A stretch of 64,000 nt of DNA from Straminergon stramineum (lineage: Eukaryota; Streptophyta; Bryopsida; Hypnales; Calliergonaceae), in contig OY987264.1 in assembly GCA_963920665.1 (NCBI GenBank), positions 30,608,906 through 30,672,905 of the forward strand, given 5' to 3'. The position numbers and the translations under genes are program-made. The notes under the pieces are model-generated. The model saw only the letters and a list, made by a program, of their open reading frames with translations. It searched no databases and was not told the origin of the DNA. Of this stretch, positions 38,870 through 49,505 are shown piece after piece (within the stretch, counting starts at the first letter, position 1; each line of letters begins with the position of its first letter).

Positions 38870-39814
38870 TCCCTAAAGGACCAAATGGTGTTTTTTGGCA
38901 ACATAGCGATTTAGGGTAGCTCACTACAGATGGAATTTTTATTATTTTTCTTTGAAATTTTCACACAACATGTGTCCAAGGAGTAGCTTTAAGACCCAAA
39001 AATTTTCAGAACTTTTGAATACATGGTTAAAAAGTTATTGTATGATATGTTGTTTTCATTGCTCGGCGGGCAATTTAGGTAGCAAAAAAAATTTCTTTAA
39101 AATCACTTTTTTTTAAAATAAAAAATTTGAAATTTATTTTCCTGATTTATATATGCATGGAAAGCTTTGAATCATTCCATTTTGATTTATGAGATGAAAG
39201 TTATAAAGAGTTTTAGTTGTAGGTAGTTTGTGGGTAGTAATGGAATCTCTACTCTAAAATAAACTGTGAAGACCTTTATTTAATCCAATTTTTAATATTT
39301 TTGGAAAAAATATAAACTTGAGGTGTAGATTGTTTATTACAAAAATTTAACCATTTGGGATTGGCATTTTTCAATTCCATCAATAAATTATTAACAATTT
39401 AGTATTTTGAATCATTCTCTACTTCTCTCAACTTACTATTTTTTCCTATATGTTGTACAATTCCAAATGATCTAAAAATTTTCAAGCATGTAGCCAACAC
39501 AACTTGAAGAATGAATCTAAAGAGTTAAAACCGTTTTGGACATTTTTTCATAATGATCTAACCTTGTGAAGTGCAGCTGCCTGGATTTTTGTAGGGCCAA
39601 AAAAAGGCTTTTTGTCACTTGAAATGCTAATATCTTGCAATCCAAAGGGTGAAAATTTCTGAAATTTTTTCCACATCTTCTCAAACCAGCGTACTACAAG
39701 ATCCTATGGTTACATTTGTCCCAAAATGTATTTTTTTCTAAAATTTGGTACTTGTGCTAGAGACGACAGTTTTGGAGTGTTTTTCGTGAAAACATAGTCA
39801 AATACATTTAGGGG
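38870..39814. mobile_element. TTAA-flanked element copy E (945 bp, complete)
   Basis: Flanked by TTAA (38,866-38,869 and 39,815-39,818). Ends are TCCCTAAAGG and CATTTAGGGG, imperfect inverted copies. Internally it is the reverse complement of copy D in order and content, including TTTGGCAACATAG near the left end and GAAAACATAGTC near the right. No coding capacity. A 12-bp direct repeat (CATGCTCCTCTT) lies just outside both ends. Confidence 0.75.
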
Positions 39815-39818
39815 TTAA

Positions 39819-40205
39819 GCACATCCCATGCTCCTCTTCTTTTCAGAAAATTCTATCATTTATGTCGTCGTCATTGTAGAGCTAGAAGTGGCGATTGCTT
39901 CCTGTCTTTAGACATTTGAAATTGCCTCTTCCCTGCAAATGCATTTGTTCATCTGTGTTCCACTATCCTCCTTTCAACGTTCTTTATGAACGGAGAGGGA
40001 TTCCTGGCTGCAGTAGCTTGGTTGTTGTCTTGTCACACCACTGCTGTTGTCTTGAATTGGAATAAAAATGTACACATTAAAAAAGGAGAACAATCGGCTA
40101 CAAGGAATTCGACACCCTTCAACTTCCATGAGTATTTCAAAAGTCCGTAATTGAAAGCACTACCTGTCAACTAGAGATGCTCTCGTATTGTTTGCTTCCA
40201 AGGAC
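39819..40205. other. Low-copy-looking intergenic spacer
   Basis: Less AT-rich than the surroundings; includes CATGCTCCTCTT at 39,827-39,838 matching the left flank of copy E. No gene recognised. Confidence 0.5.
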
Positions 40206-40675
40206 TAAGGTAAAACAGCCCATTATGGACCTTTTACCCATTGTAGACTCCTACGAGTGAGCCCATTACGGTTTTCTTTTAGTTATAGAGATTTGGGCCA
40301 CATTCAATGTCTTTGCTAACTGGAATGGAATAATTTGTGACAACAATAGGAACTTTCAGTTTTTTAGTGTTAGTTCATTGTAGGAAGTGCCTTTTTCAGG
40401 TCTTCTATGTTAGAAAATATTGTGACCACAATAGGTGAGTAAGATGAATGTTATGGATCAGTTTTTGTTGGTTTGGGGGTAGACTACAAACTGTTTTAGG
40501 TTGTGATGGGTTGAACACTTCAAAAATTCATAACAAATTCACATTTTCAAATGCTCTCGCCATTTCTATCAAAAGGGCAAACTCTCGCCATTTCTCTGGA
40601 AAAGAAAGTAGAAAATTTCAGAAATGACAATAGGGCAAACCCCCCATTTGGTCCATAATGGGTTGTTTTACCTTA
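40206..40675. mobile_element. 470-bp inverted-repeat element, possible TA duplication
   Basis: Terminal inverted repeats of about 26 bp begin TAAGGTAAAACAGCCCATTA on the left, with a one-mismatch inverted copy ending TGTTTTACCTTA on the right. If the outer TA is the duplication, it would be a Stowaway/Tc1-mariner-type non-autonomous element. The right part contains a short direct repeat of CTCTCGCCATTTCT (about 40,555 and 40,585). Non-coding. Confidence 0.65.
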
Positions 40676-40848
40676 CACGACATTGGCAATGGATGGTAGC
40701 TACAACAACTTTGGAGATGCACATCAGAAGAACACAAGTCACTGGAGAATAAGTAAAGAGTCATTGAAGCTGCTTGAAAGTAAAGCGGAGACATGGCTGC
40801 CCTTTTCGTCCACACCTGCTGGCCCATACATCACGATAATTTTGGACT

Positions 40849-41082
40849 CTACACTAAATAGTGAAATTAGGTTGCCCCACACTATATAAATACTTAATAT
40901 TACATTACAAAAATGCACTAGTTTTGAATTAGGTGTTGTTGTAATTGGAACTCATGAACCTTCATTTGTACAAATGGAAATATATGTAAAATTTTTTGTT
41001 GACTTTGATGGCTTGTAAAGTACCTTTTGGGGGGTAAGTCAATCTAATTGTTAAGGCAACCTAATTTCACTATTTAGTGTAG
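40849..41082. mobile_element. 234-bp inverted-repeat element (MITE-like)
   Basis: The outer 28 bp are perfect inverted repeats, starting CTACACTAAATAGTGAAATT and ending AATTTCACTATTTAGTGTAG. No clear target duplication lies outside. If TA is the duplication, the termini would start CACTAAATAG. The superfamily is not settled. Non-coding. Confidence 0.7.
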
Positions 41083-44000
41083 AAGGTACCGCTCTAACAT
41101 AATAACGTAATGGACCATTGGCAACTAAACATGATAAGAACGACCAAATTTCTCACATGTTCCATTTGGAAGATTTACTAAGTACTTGCTAGCTACTACG
41201 TAGCTTTTGCTTCTCTAGGAATTAGTAGTTGTAATACTACTCTTATGAGCTTACTACAACCCAATTCTCACTTGGCCTTAGGAATTTGGAAAGAGCGGTA
41301 GTTGCACTAATTATAGCCGCTTGTATTCACATCAGCCGTGGGTTCTATCTCCCGAACCTACATGGAGTCCTAGTTGGCAAAGTCGTAACTGCGGTGTTAT
41401 GTGCAAAGCCGTGGAGTTTGGGGAGAAAAGTTCAGCTCCATTAATAGGTTTTTCGTAGCGCCTTTTTCTTACCAAAATGAAGATTTGAGGAAATCTCGCA
41501 AGTTTTACCCGCAGTGTTTCCTAATCTCTGTTGTCAAGCTTGATTACGAAACAACGGCAGTTAAATTCCATGGCAACATTAACTTCGACGTAACTTCTGC
41601 TGAAGACAGGTCATGAACTAGAAGTTTTGGTACCTGCAAATCTCAAACAATGGAAAATTGGAAATCATACCTCAGTACTGGTTACGATGCACCAATTGAT
41701 GTCGCTGATGCTCTAAATGTGATTAAAGTTCTTCAGAAGATAGCGCCGGTGATTGATTGAATACTCGTTCCCTTTGTGTCGATGCCTTTTGCTTCGATTC
41801 CAATAGTTCAAGACCCAATTCGCAAAGCAAGTGAAGTGAATTGCAGCCCCTTCCGATTGAAAAAATCACTTGGAGAAACAACAAATTGTGAAAGAACTCC
41901 GAGAAATGAGACATAAATTGTGGGAGTGGACTACGGAATTGAAAGGAAGTGAAACGATGGAGAACATGTCTGAGGCGATGTGCAACACAGAAGAGGGGAT
42001 GAACTGCTCAATATGAGGAAAAAGTAGCTGCTAGTGTGAACCCCTCTCCTTTCCATCCCGCCAATTTGTCTAGTTGGCACTTTTTTCATGAAGACCCGAA
42101 ATTGATTAACACCACATATGTGAACAACACAACATTAGGTATTTCCCATAAATTACGGAACCTACATTTCCGCAAAACAAATCTTGTCATAGCTATAGTT
42201 ATCAATATTACATTTTAGAACTGCTTGCACGTAGAACCAAGTGAGAACATACCTTACATCACCTGCCATGTTGGCTCGATAGATTAAAAAAACCACAAGT
42301 GGAAATGCGTTGGAAGATAATACTCATTGTAAAGCATAAGGTAGAAACACTCAAAAGTGTCCTTGTTTCCATTCATGGATAATAGAGTTCCCTTGAAATG
42401 TTCCTAGGCTTCCATTAAAGTGTCCCTCTACAATGTCATTAAATTTCCCCCCTTACTTACTGTTGATTAGTTGAGTTCTAATCTTGTTAGATTTTGCTTT
42501 CAAGTCCACCTATGTGACAATTTCAGTGGTCTAGGGAGCTACCACTTTGAAAATTCTTAGAAAAATACATGCCGTTTCCAAAAATTATAATTTTTTTTGA
42601 AAATTGATTATTTCCAATTGCTAATTCTACAAAAATAATTTTTTCTAGCAAAAAGTGCCTCCAACTATGTTGAATTTCTTATATTGACAGTTTTGGGTAA
42701 TTCCACATTAAGAGTGACTATGCAAGCCCAAGTAGGAACCAATGAATAGGGAGTACCGACATTTAGTTATAAGCTAGAAGATTTTTTTTTGAGAACTTCC
42801 GATTGAGGTTGAAAAGTTTAGGATGAGGTTCTGAATGACAAAAGGTGTGTTTCCAAAATGGACCAAGTGGGGAAAAAATCTTGCAATTAGGCTTGTCCTT
42901 ATGGGATTATGAAGAAAAATTACCATTTGAAATAAATGATAGGCAACAATCAACCAATTTACAACTAAGTATGGTGGGTATTTATTTAATGGGGGAGTGG
43001 CCTGATAACTTGTAGGTGATTAGGTGATTTTGAGATAGTTAGACTAGAGGTGATTTAATTAGATATGGATCAATTAAGATTATCTTATGAGGTCTTGTTG
43101 TCTATTGTTGTTTGTGGCAGTAAATATTCAAATTTGTAGTCCCAGTCCTAAAATTCCTTTTCAATATTAGGTAGAGCTATAAATATTGAGAGAAGCATTA
43201 CATGAGGCAGGTACTAGTAACCGAGCAATGTTCACTCCCTACTCTATTTAGTGGAGGGACAACGGGCTTGAATGCTCTCTAGCAAATCGCCTGCAAGGCT
43301 TCCTTTCAAGGGCCACTATCCTTTAAATAAGTCCTATATTTGGCTTCTTTGCAATGGAATTTTTTGTTTGCTTACAAAAAACAAAAAAAATCTCCTTTTA
43401 TTAGCTTCTAAGTAATTCAACATTGGTTGACTTTTTCCTAGGGTGTCGTGTAAAGCAACTAATTGGGTTTGGTTTTCTTGTTGGTGTGGCAATAGTTTTT
43501 TGATTCACAATTTTTTATCATTTGTCTATTTTTGTAAAGGAAATTTTCAATTTTTTTCAAGTCAAAGTAGCCAAATTTTACAGAGGTATCACCTAGTTTT
43601 GATATAGATATCATCATATTTCACCCAAATATCACATGAATATTGAAGAAATAGTTGGCTACTTCTCCCATATGATTGATTGAAAAAACACTAGTTGGTG
43701 GAGCTACTACTATCAAAATCTCCTAAAAACACCACCTATCCCATTTCAAAGGATGGATTGGAGGGTGTAACAAAAGATGAAAACAAAAAATCCAACCATG
43801 TACAAATACAATTATGGATATGGATACAACATACATACATACATGTGTATTCTTTTCATTAACAACCCAAGTTGACAACTTGGTATTTGAATTCATGGAT
43901 TTTGAAGAAAAAAAACTTCAAAATACTCTAAGGTGTGTGGCTTCAATTTTATTAATTTAAGTCTTGACACATTGAGTGACTATCCACTCATTTTCGGAAA

Positions 44001-44158
44001 GGTTGAATCCCTAGCCCTAAACCGGTAGAGACAATGCGAGGTTCAAATCCTAACAGGGATATTGCAATATGCAAATGAATCCCCCCTCAAAAGCAAAACT
44101 AAGCAACATAATTAAGAGAAACAAAAAAATTTAGAACCAATTAGATTCACAAAGTTAA
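41083..44158. other. Intergenic DNA with one less AT-rich island
   Basis: The part at about 41,280-42,060 is closer to genic composition, with a 71-codon frame near 41,401-41,616 and a 36-codon ATG frame at 41,651-41,761 (MENWKSYLSTGYDAPIDVAD...). Neither could be extended by splicing nor matched to a family, so I call no gene. The rest is AT-rich. A TATA-like CTATAAATA sits at about 43,170 with no gene assigned. Confidence 0.5.
44000..44130 (+). mobile_element. Possible tRNA-derived SINE fragment
   Basis: GGTTCAAATCC (44,040-44,050) fits the Pol III B-box, and TAGCCCTAAACCGG about 25 bp upstream is a loose A-box match. An A-rich stretch follows near 44,125. It does not fold as a proper tRNA by eye. 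The case is weak. Confidence 0.2.
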
Positions 44159-45227
44159 CCCCTAAAGGACCAAACAATGTTTTTTGACAACATAGTGTTT
44201 TTGGTCAAGCCAACACTTGTAGAATTTTGGATATTTTGGACTAAATTTTTTGGAGCATAGGAGAACGAGGACTACCTTTCAAGAGCAATGATTTTAAGAC
44301 CTATCTAATTCATAGTAAAAAAGTTATTAGAGTCAACGTAGTTTTCATTGGTCGAAGGGTAGCACATGCACATCCATTTACACTAGGACTGAAAATTTGG
44401 AATCTTGCCCAAAGGCCAAGGGGAAAAGTTCAAGAGAGGGGTCCTATATGACTAAAAAATGGATTCCCGTTCTACAAATCACGTGGCACGCTTGACCTCA
44501 CCCAAATTGTCAGAAGATCAAGACTATAAAGAAAGGAGGCACCCTTCGAGGGGTGGAGGATGGAGCTTGCAAGGGCTGATATCAAGGTTGCCCTTCCTAC
44601 TATGAAGGGTGACCCAACATTGGAGGGCTGCCCTCACAATTGTAGAAGGCACAAGAGGTTGCGACCTCATTTTAGTTGTCAAATTTTGAGATCTTGACAT
44701 TTTTTAGGAAGGATGGTTTCTTATGATCAAATACTTTTATATCATTGTCTACACTGTTCAAACTTTTAATGGTCAGGGATTTGAATGCAAAATTCATCCA
44801 TGAAAAAATTGCCAATGTAAGTTGACTTTGCCAAACAAATGCCAACAATCATGCCATTTTGCATATGTTATACAAGTACAATTGTGCTGAAATTTTTTGA
44901 GCATGTTCCTAACTTATATGAGAAGCCAAATTCAAGGAGTAACCATCAAAATGGAATTCCACACATGTCAAATTCAGCAGTCAAAGTGCAATTGCCCGGA
45001 ATTTTTGCAGTGAAAAAATAAAAAATTCCAACTTTGAACCCTTAGATCTCACTCAATTTGAAGAATTTTCTGGTGAAAATTGCTAGGGTGCTAAATAATG
45101 TAGATAAGTTCAAGATCTTACGGTTGAAAGTTTCAGAAAAATTGTCAATTACTATCCACTGCTCTCCTTCCCTAGACACCCTTTTTTGGATTGTTTTCTT
45201 CTAAAGCAATCCTCCAACGTTTGGGGG
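44159..45227. mobile_element. TTAA-flanked element copy G (1069 bp)
   Basis: TTAA occurs on both sides (44,155-44,158 and 45,228-45,231). It starts CCCCTAAAGGACCAAACA and ends CGTTTGGGGG, sharing the terminus with the nested element at 22,425. The first ~60 bp include the family's GACAACATAGTG word, but the interior differs from copies D and E. Non-coding. Confidence 0.6.
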
Positions 45228-45231
45228 TTAA

Positions 45232-46595
45232 GGAAATTTTCCAAATGACAATTGACAATGGTGGCAATGCTACTAGAAGAAAAATGAAGTTGTAGGAAAT
45301 GGACTCAAAATTTTTTCCACCTTTTGGCACAATTCCGGAAAATTTTCAAGAAAATTGAGGTGGGTGAAAATATGTAGGAAATCCATTGACTTTCCTATAG
45401 AACTTCCCGGACCATGTGGTGGCAACAAATCTAAAAGTTAATTTAGGGCATTTTTAGTGCTTTGTAATGGCAAATCGTGGGTCATTCCATGAAGCCCACA
45501 TAGTGCTAGTTTTCTCTTTGGAAAAATTGATCCAATGCAAAGCCACCAATCCAAACATCAAATAGACTTTTCTGTATTATGAAAAAAGAAAAAGAAAAAA
45601 ATCTACATCAAAAAAAGACTTTTCATTGGAAACAAGGAAAAGTTGAATTGATGACCACACATACCAATGCTTGAAAAACATTGACAATTATGACTATTCT
45701 TAAAGGGGCCAACTTGCAGGCCCTTCATATTTTGCAAATTAGCCAGTCCTGCATGGTCGCATACTGAGGCTGTGGAATTGATGGCCCCAATAAGGGATGC
45801 ATTGGAGTACAATTTTAAATAGAAATAAGTCTGCACTCATCACAGTGCCAATACTGTGCTTGTTGCAGGGAGCACTGTAGATGCTCTTAGTGACCACAAT
45901 CAATATCTTGAATGATGGTGATGGAGTGATTAGTGACTGCAGACAATTTCAGCCCGTCTCGAACTCTCGATCAATCCGTCCATGAATCCGCCAACGCAGT
46001 GAGAGCACGCAAGCCTTCCTGTACTGTACTGTACTGGTGGGTGATGGAGCTTTCTTCCGGAGATCTGTCAGATCCGGACCATCCGGTGGCACGCAACAAC
46101 AAGGACAGTTACCGCCGAGGTCAGACAAGAGGCTCCTGGAACTTTCGACTGCTGGGGTCACACGCAACCTTGAAGCATGCTTACCGACATTTCTCAGTCT
46201 TGAGTTGGCTTCGAAGGTCTCGATGGGCCTGGGATCATGCAGAAAGATTTGAAGGAGCGCGCAGTGGAGTACTTCTGTTGTGCATTAGCCGCTCACAGTG
46301 CACATTTCACTTCGTTGTAGAGAATTTCATACAAGATTTTCCAAAAATTGTCGGGGTGTGAGATGAACAAGTTGTGAACTGGGATTCTTGTTTTCAATAC
46401 ATCCACACGAAGTTTTTCCTAGGAGATCCAGTAGGATATATTTGGCAACTTGGGGACGATGCTAACTCTAGCGGTGCTTTGAGTCTTAGTACTTGCATGC
46501 TGTGAGCTTGTGCTGGTGCCAGATTCTTGAGCTTGGGGGGTACTCTGCTTGGTCGGCTAGCTTGTTGCCGCTTGTTGCCGCTTGCGGAGTCTAAG
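45232..46595 (+). promoter_or_regulatory. Upstream region of the SERAC1-like gene
   Basis: Composition changes from AT-rich to near-genic at about 45,840, and GC stays raised to the ATG at 46,596, suggesting promoter and 5' UTR. A 142-codon open frame at about 45,933-46,361 has no recognisable family and is taken as chance. A repeated TTGTTGCCGC pair lies just before the ATG. No core promoter element can be named with confidence. Confidence 0.4.
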
Positions 46596-48339
46596 ATGTG
46601 GTGGCGGCGGAGTGGTGCGGCACCTGCTGAAGGAGGCAGCAGCAGCTCCCAGTCGGATCCGCCATTCGGAATCATTAAGGTGGTAGATTCTTCACATCAA
46701 CTAGTCATTCATTTCTTCATTTCACTTCTTCACTTCACTTGCTGATTTACTGCATGGCGATGCTGCTGTGCGCACTCTACAACCGATGGGTGGCCAAACG
46801 TCGGTTCGGGCAACTTGCGAGGACGGGGAACACGGCTAAGTGCTCTGTACGCGGTTCATCCTGCAGTGTAATTTACCGTGTGCTGTGCCGCGGCATCCTG
46901 CCGGCGGTCACCCAATGTTTTACCCTGGGGCGTTCCCAATTCTTAGATGTTGCCCCATTCTGTTTTATTGACTAATGTTCACAACATTTGCACATTTCAA
47001 TCTTGGTGCCTTGAAACCTAACTCTATGTCCGTCCTACTTCTTAGAGCTTTGCGCAGATGAGTGTCGCAATCTTGGCGCTCCGAAGTGCCGTAATATAAT
47101 GAAATGGACTTTTAAGCCGCGTATCTGCTGTGTCGTTATGTATTGGACACAATTAGCAACTAATATAACTTCTGCCTTGAATTGGGCTTGTCCAGGTGAA
47201 TGATGCGGTGTTCAAACTTTGTGAGCCTACTATTCCTCTCGAAGTGGAGATTGTGTTTTTACACGGCTTACAACTCTACGGTTTCGATGAGGCATATTGG
47301 AAAACTTGGATTGCTGGGAAGAAAGATGCAGATGACAAGGAGATTTGTTGGCCGATAGCGTGGTTGAGCAAAGATTTACCTGGAGCCCGGATTTGGTCCC
47401 TTTCGTACGACTCCTCTGCCTTTAGGACAAGCACGACAGGAAACTGGGATGGAGTCTTACTTGGAGAGAGCTTGGTACAAAATATGGTTGACTTGGCCAA
47501 CATTGGTCAAGCAAACCGCCCCATTGTGTTTGTTTGCCACAGCCTTGGAGGCATTGTGGTGAAGGAGATAGTAATCCAAGCACATGATGCTTTTCGAAAT
47601 GAACCAAAGTATGTGAACTTTCTCCGAAACATAAGAGGATTCCACTTTTATGCTACACCCCATGATGGGTCCAAACTTGCTGATTTGGCTGCGCACTTGC
47701 CCAAGATGGGAAAGATGGTTGATGAACTAAGGGTCATCAACAACGAGCTTGGCCGTCGCAATCAAAAATTTGAGCGAATTGAAGGAGGACAGGATTACGG
47801 CGGCAAATGGAAATTTGCAGTTGTTGCTGAGACACATTTGACGAAAGCTGTGAGTGCCAGTTCTCATGCGATTCCAGGGTCTCGTTCATATTTCATGATT
47901 TGTGTTTGATTTTCTTACACCCAAGAAGTTTTGATGTGTGACTTTCCTATGTAGTTGAGGAAAGCTATTTTGCACAAGAGATCCTTCAATCTTAGTGCTT
48001 GAATAGCATCTGCATTGATATTAGACACCTTTGTGACCCTACGAGTTTCATAATTATTTAATTTTAGTGAGCTCCGGTATAATTTTTTTTCAGAGCTGTG
48101 TTGACGATCTTCAATGGGTTGTGTTATTGCAGTACGGGTTTAGTATGAAGGTGGTTGACGAGGCATCAGCACGTTATCGGAACGGAGGGTTTCTATCTGT
48201 TGGAGCAGACCACTTTGGAGTATGCAAGCCCGACTCTCAATCGAGCAGCAGCTATCAGTCATTAAGCAATTTCATTACTAATGTGATGGGCGAGCAGCTA
48301 ACTCATAGAGCTGTGGCAGAAAGGGAGCTACTGGTTTAG
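46596..48339 (+). CDS. SERAC1-type alpha/beta hydrolase (three exons, 314 residues)
   Basis: Exons 46596-46679, 47196-47849 and 48133-48339 join in phase 0. The product starts MWWRRSGAAPAEGG, then the family core: VEIVFLHGLQ (strand plus oxyanion-type HG), WPIAWLSKDLPGARI, nucleophile elbow VCHSLGGIVVKE with Ser144, FYATPHDGSKLADL, and the C-terminal ADHFGVCKPDSQSSSSY with the likely catalytic His273. The acid residue could not be assigned surely. SERAC1-like proteins are serine hydrolases; the animal member acts in phospholipid remodelling at mitochondria-ER contacts. The function of short plant members is not established. No signal peptide or membrane helix is evident. An upstream acceptor at 48,093 would keep frame and add 13 residues; the 48,133 start was preferred because it gives the family-like junction. 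Confidence 0.85.
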
Positions 48340-48928
48340 GATCATGCTCAAGCTGTAGAACTGACATAGTTGACCAGCAAGCTGGTAAATTAGACCTACT
48401 GCAATTGTCTCTTTTGTGTGTTTCCTGTTGTTTTTTCACATCAACGCCATCTATTGTTTCATGTATTTCAGACTCCTGATTGACAGACACACAAGTGTTG
48501 CTCTTGCTGGTCTTTACGAGGGGTCTGCTGATTAGGGGTCTTTCGAGTACAGTTGTTTGCAATTGGATTGTTTGAAACTTGGATCTCCGCAAGTAGATTG
48601 AATCTTTTCACACCTTTAGACCTCAGTTATGGTTTTCTACACCTTGCAAAACTATATCATTCACAAAAGTTCTGATATTCAACGTTTCGGTTGATCCCGT
48701 AATGTTTGCTTGCTGTGTTGGGTTTGAGCTCTGTGGATGCTTTCCAGAAATTAATGGGGATTCCCAACCAGATCGCAAATGATAGTGAAACGCCCTCGTG
48801 GAATTTCTGACACACTGTTATCTTGAATGCGTTTTAGAATTGCAATGCTGGTTCAGCTTTCATAGTTTACACCCACGGAGAGTTGCGAAGTACAAAGGAG
48901 TAACTTAAAGGATGTTTGAGCCCTTCAA

Positions 48929-49505
48929 CCCGTAAATGTCCAGAGTCGTCTCCAGAATTGACAATTTGAGAAAAAACATTATAAATTGCTATTTGGAAGA
49001 ATATTTTGGAACTCATGTACAAACAAAAGTTGTAGATGTTGAGTTGCAGACTCCATCCGTATGGTTAGATTCACCAATGCTATCACCAATATCTTTTTAT
49101 AAATTTTGAAAGGGAAATTTCAGAATTCCTTCCAAATTCAATTACAAACAAAATTTCATCATTTTTTGAGTAAAATTTTGTTGGAATGGATTTGAAATGA
49201 GGTTCTCCGAGCATGGTGATTTTTTGAAATTTTTGTGTTCTTAAAATCTATGACCTCACTTTTGCAAATCTTGTTTTGAGCTAGAGTCAATGCTATTTTG
49301 GCTTGGTCAACCACTTGACATGCTTGCACATTTGTAATTTGCGAAAAGTATGTAATCTAGTAACACCAAATCCAACCATTAGATAGGACAATTTGATAAA
49401 GTATCTCCACAAATTAGAATAAGTTTCATCCAAGCAATAATGATGATGAAATTTGAATTTGAATTTGTTCATTGTCCAAGAAATTGGTGTCGAAGCTCTT
49501 AGGGG
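48929..49505. mobile_element. Possible TTAA-family element copy H (577 bp, degraded)
   Basis: It starts CCCGTAAATGTCC after TCAA and ends CTCTTAGGGG before TTAT, resembling the family ends with mutated TTAA flanks. The subterminal TTGGTGTCGAAG also resembles the ends of the nested element. The interior is not clearly related to the other copies. Confidence 0.35.

Noticed and set aside
45933..46361. A 142-codon plus-strand frame before the SERAC1-like gene
   Set aside because: Low-information sequence without domains and not in a spliceable relation with the hydrolase exons; probably promoter or 5' UTR.
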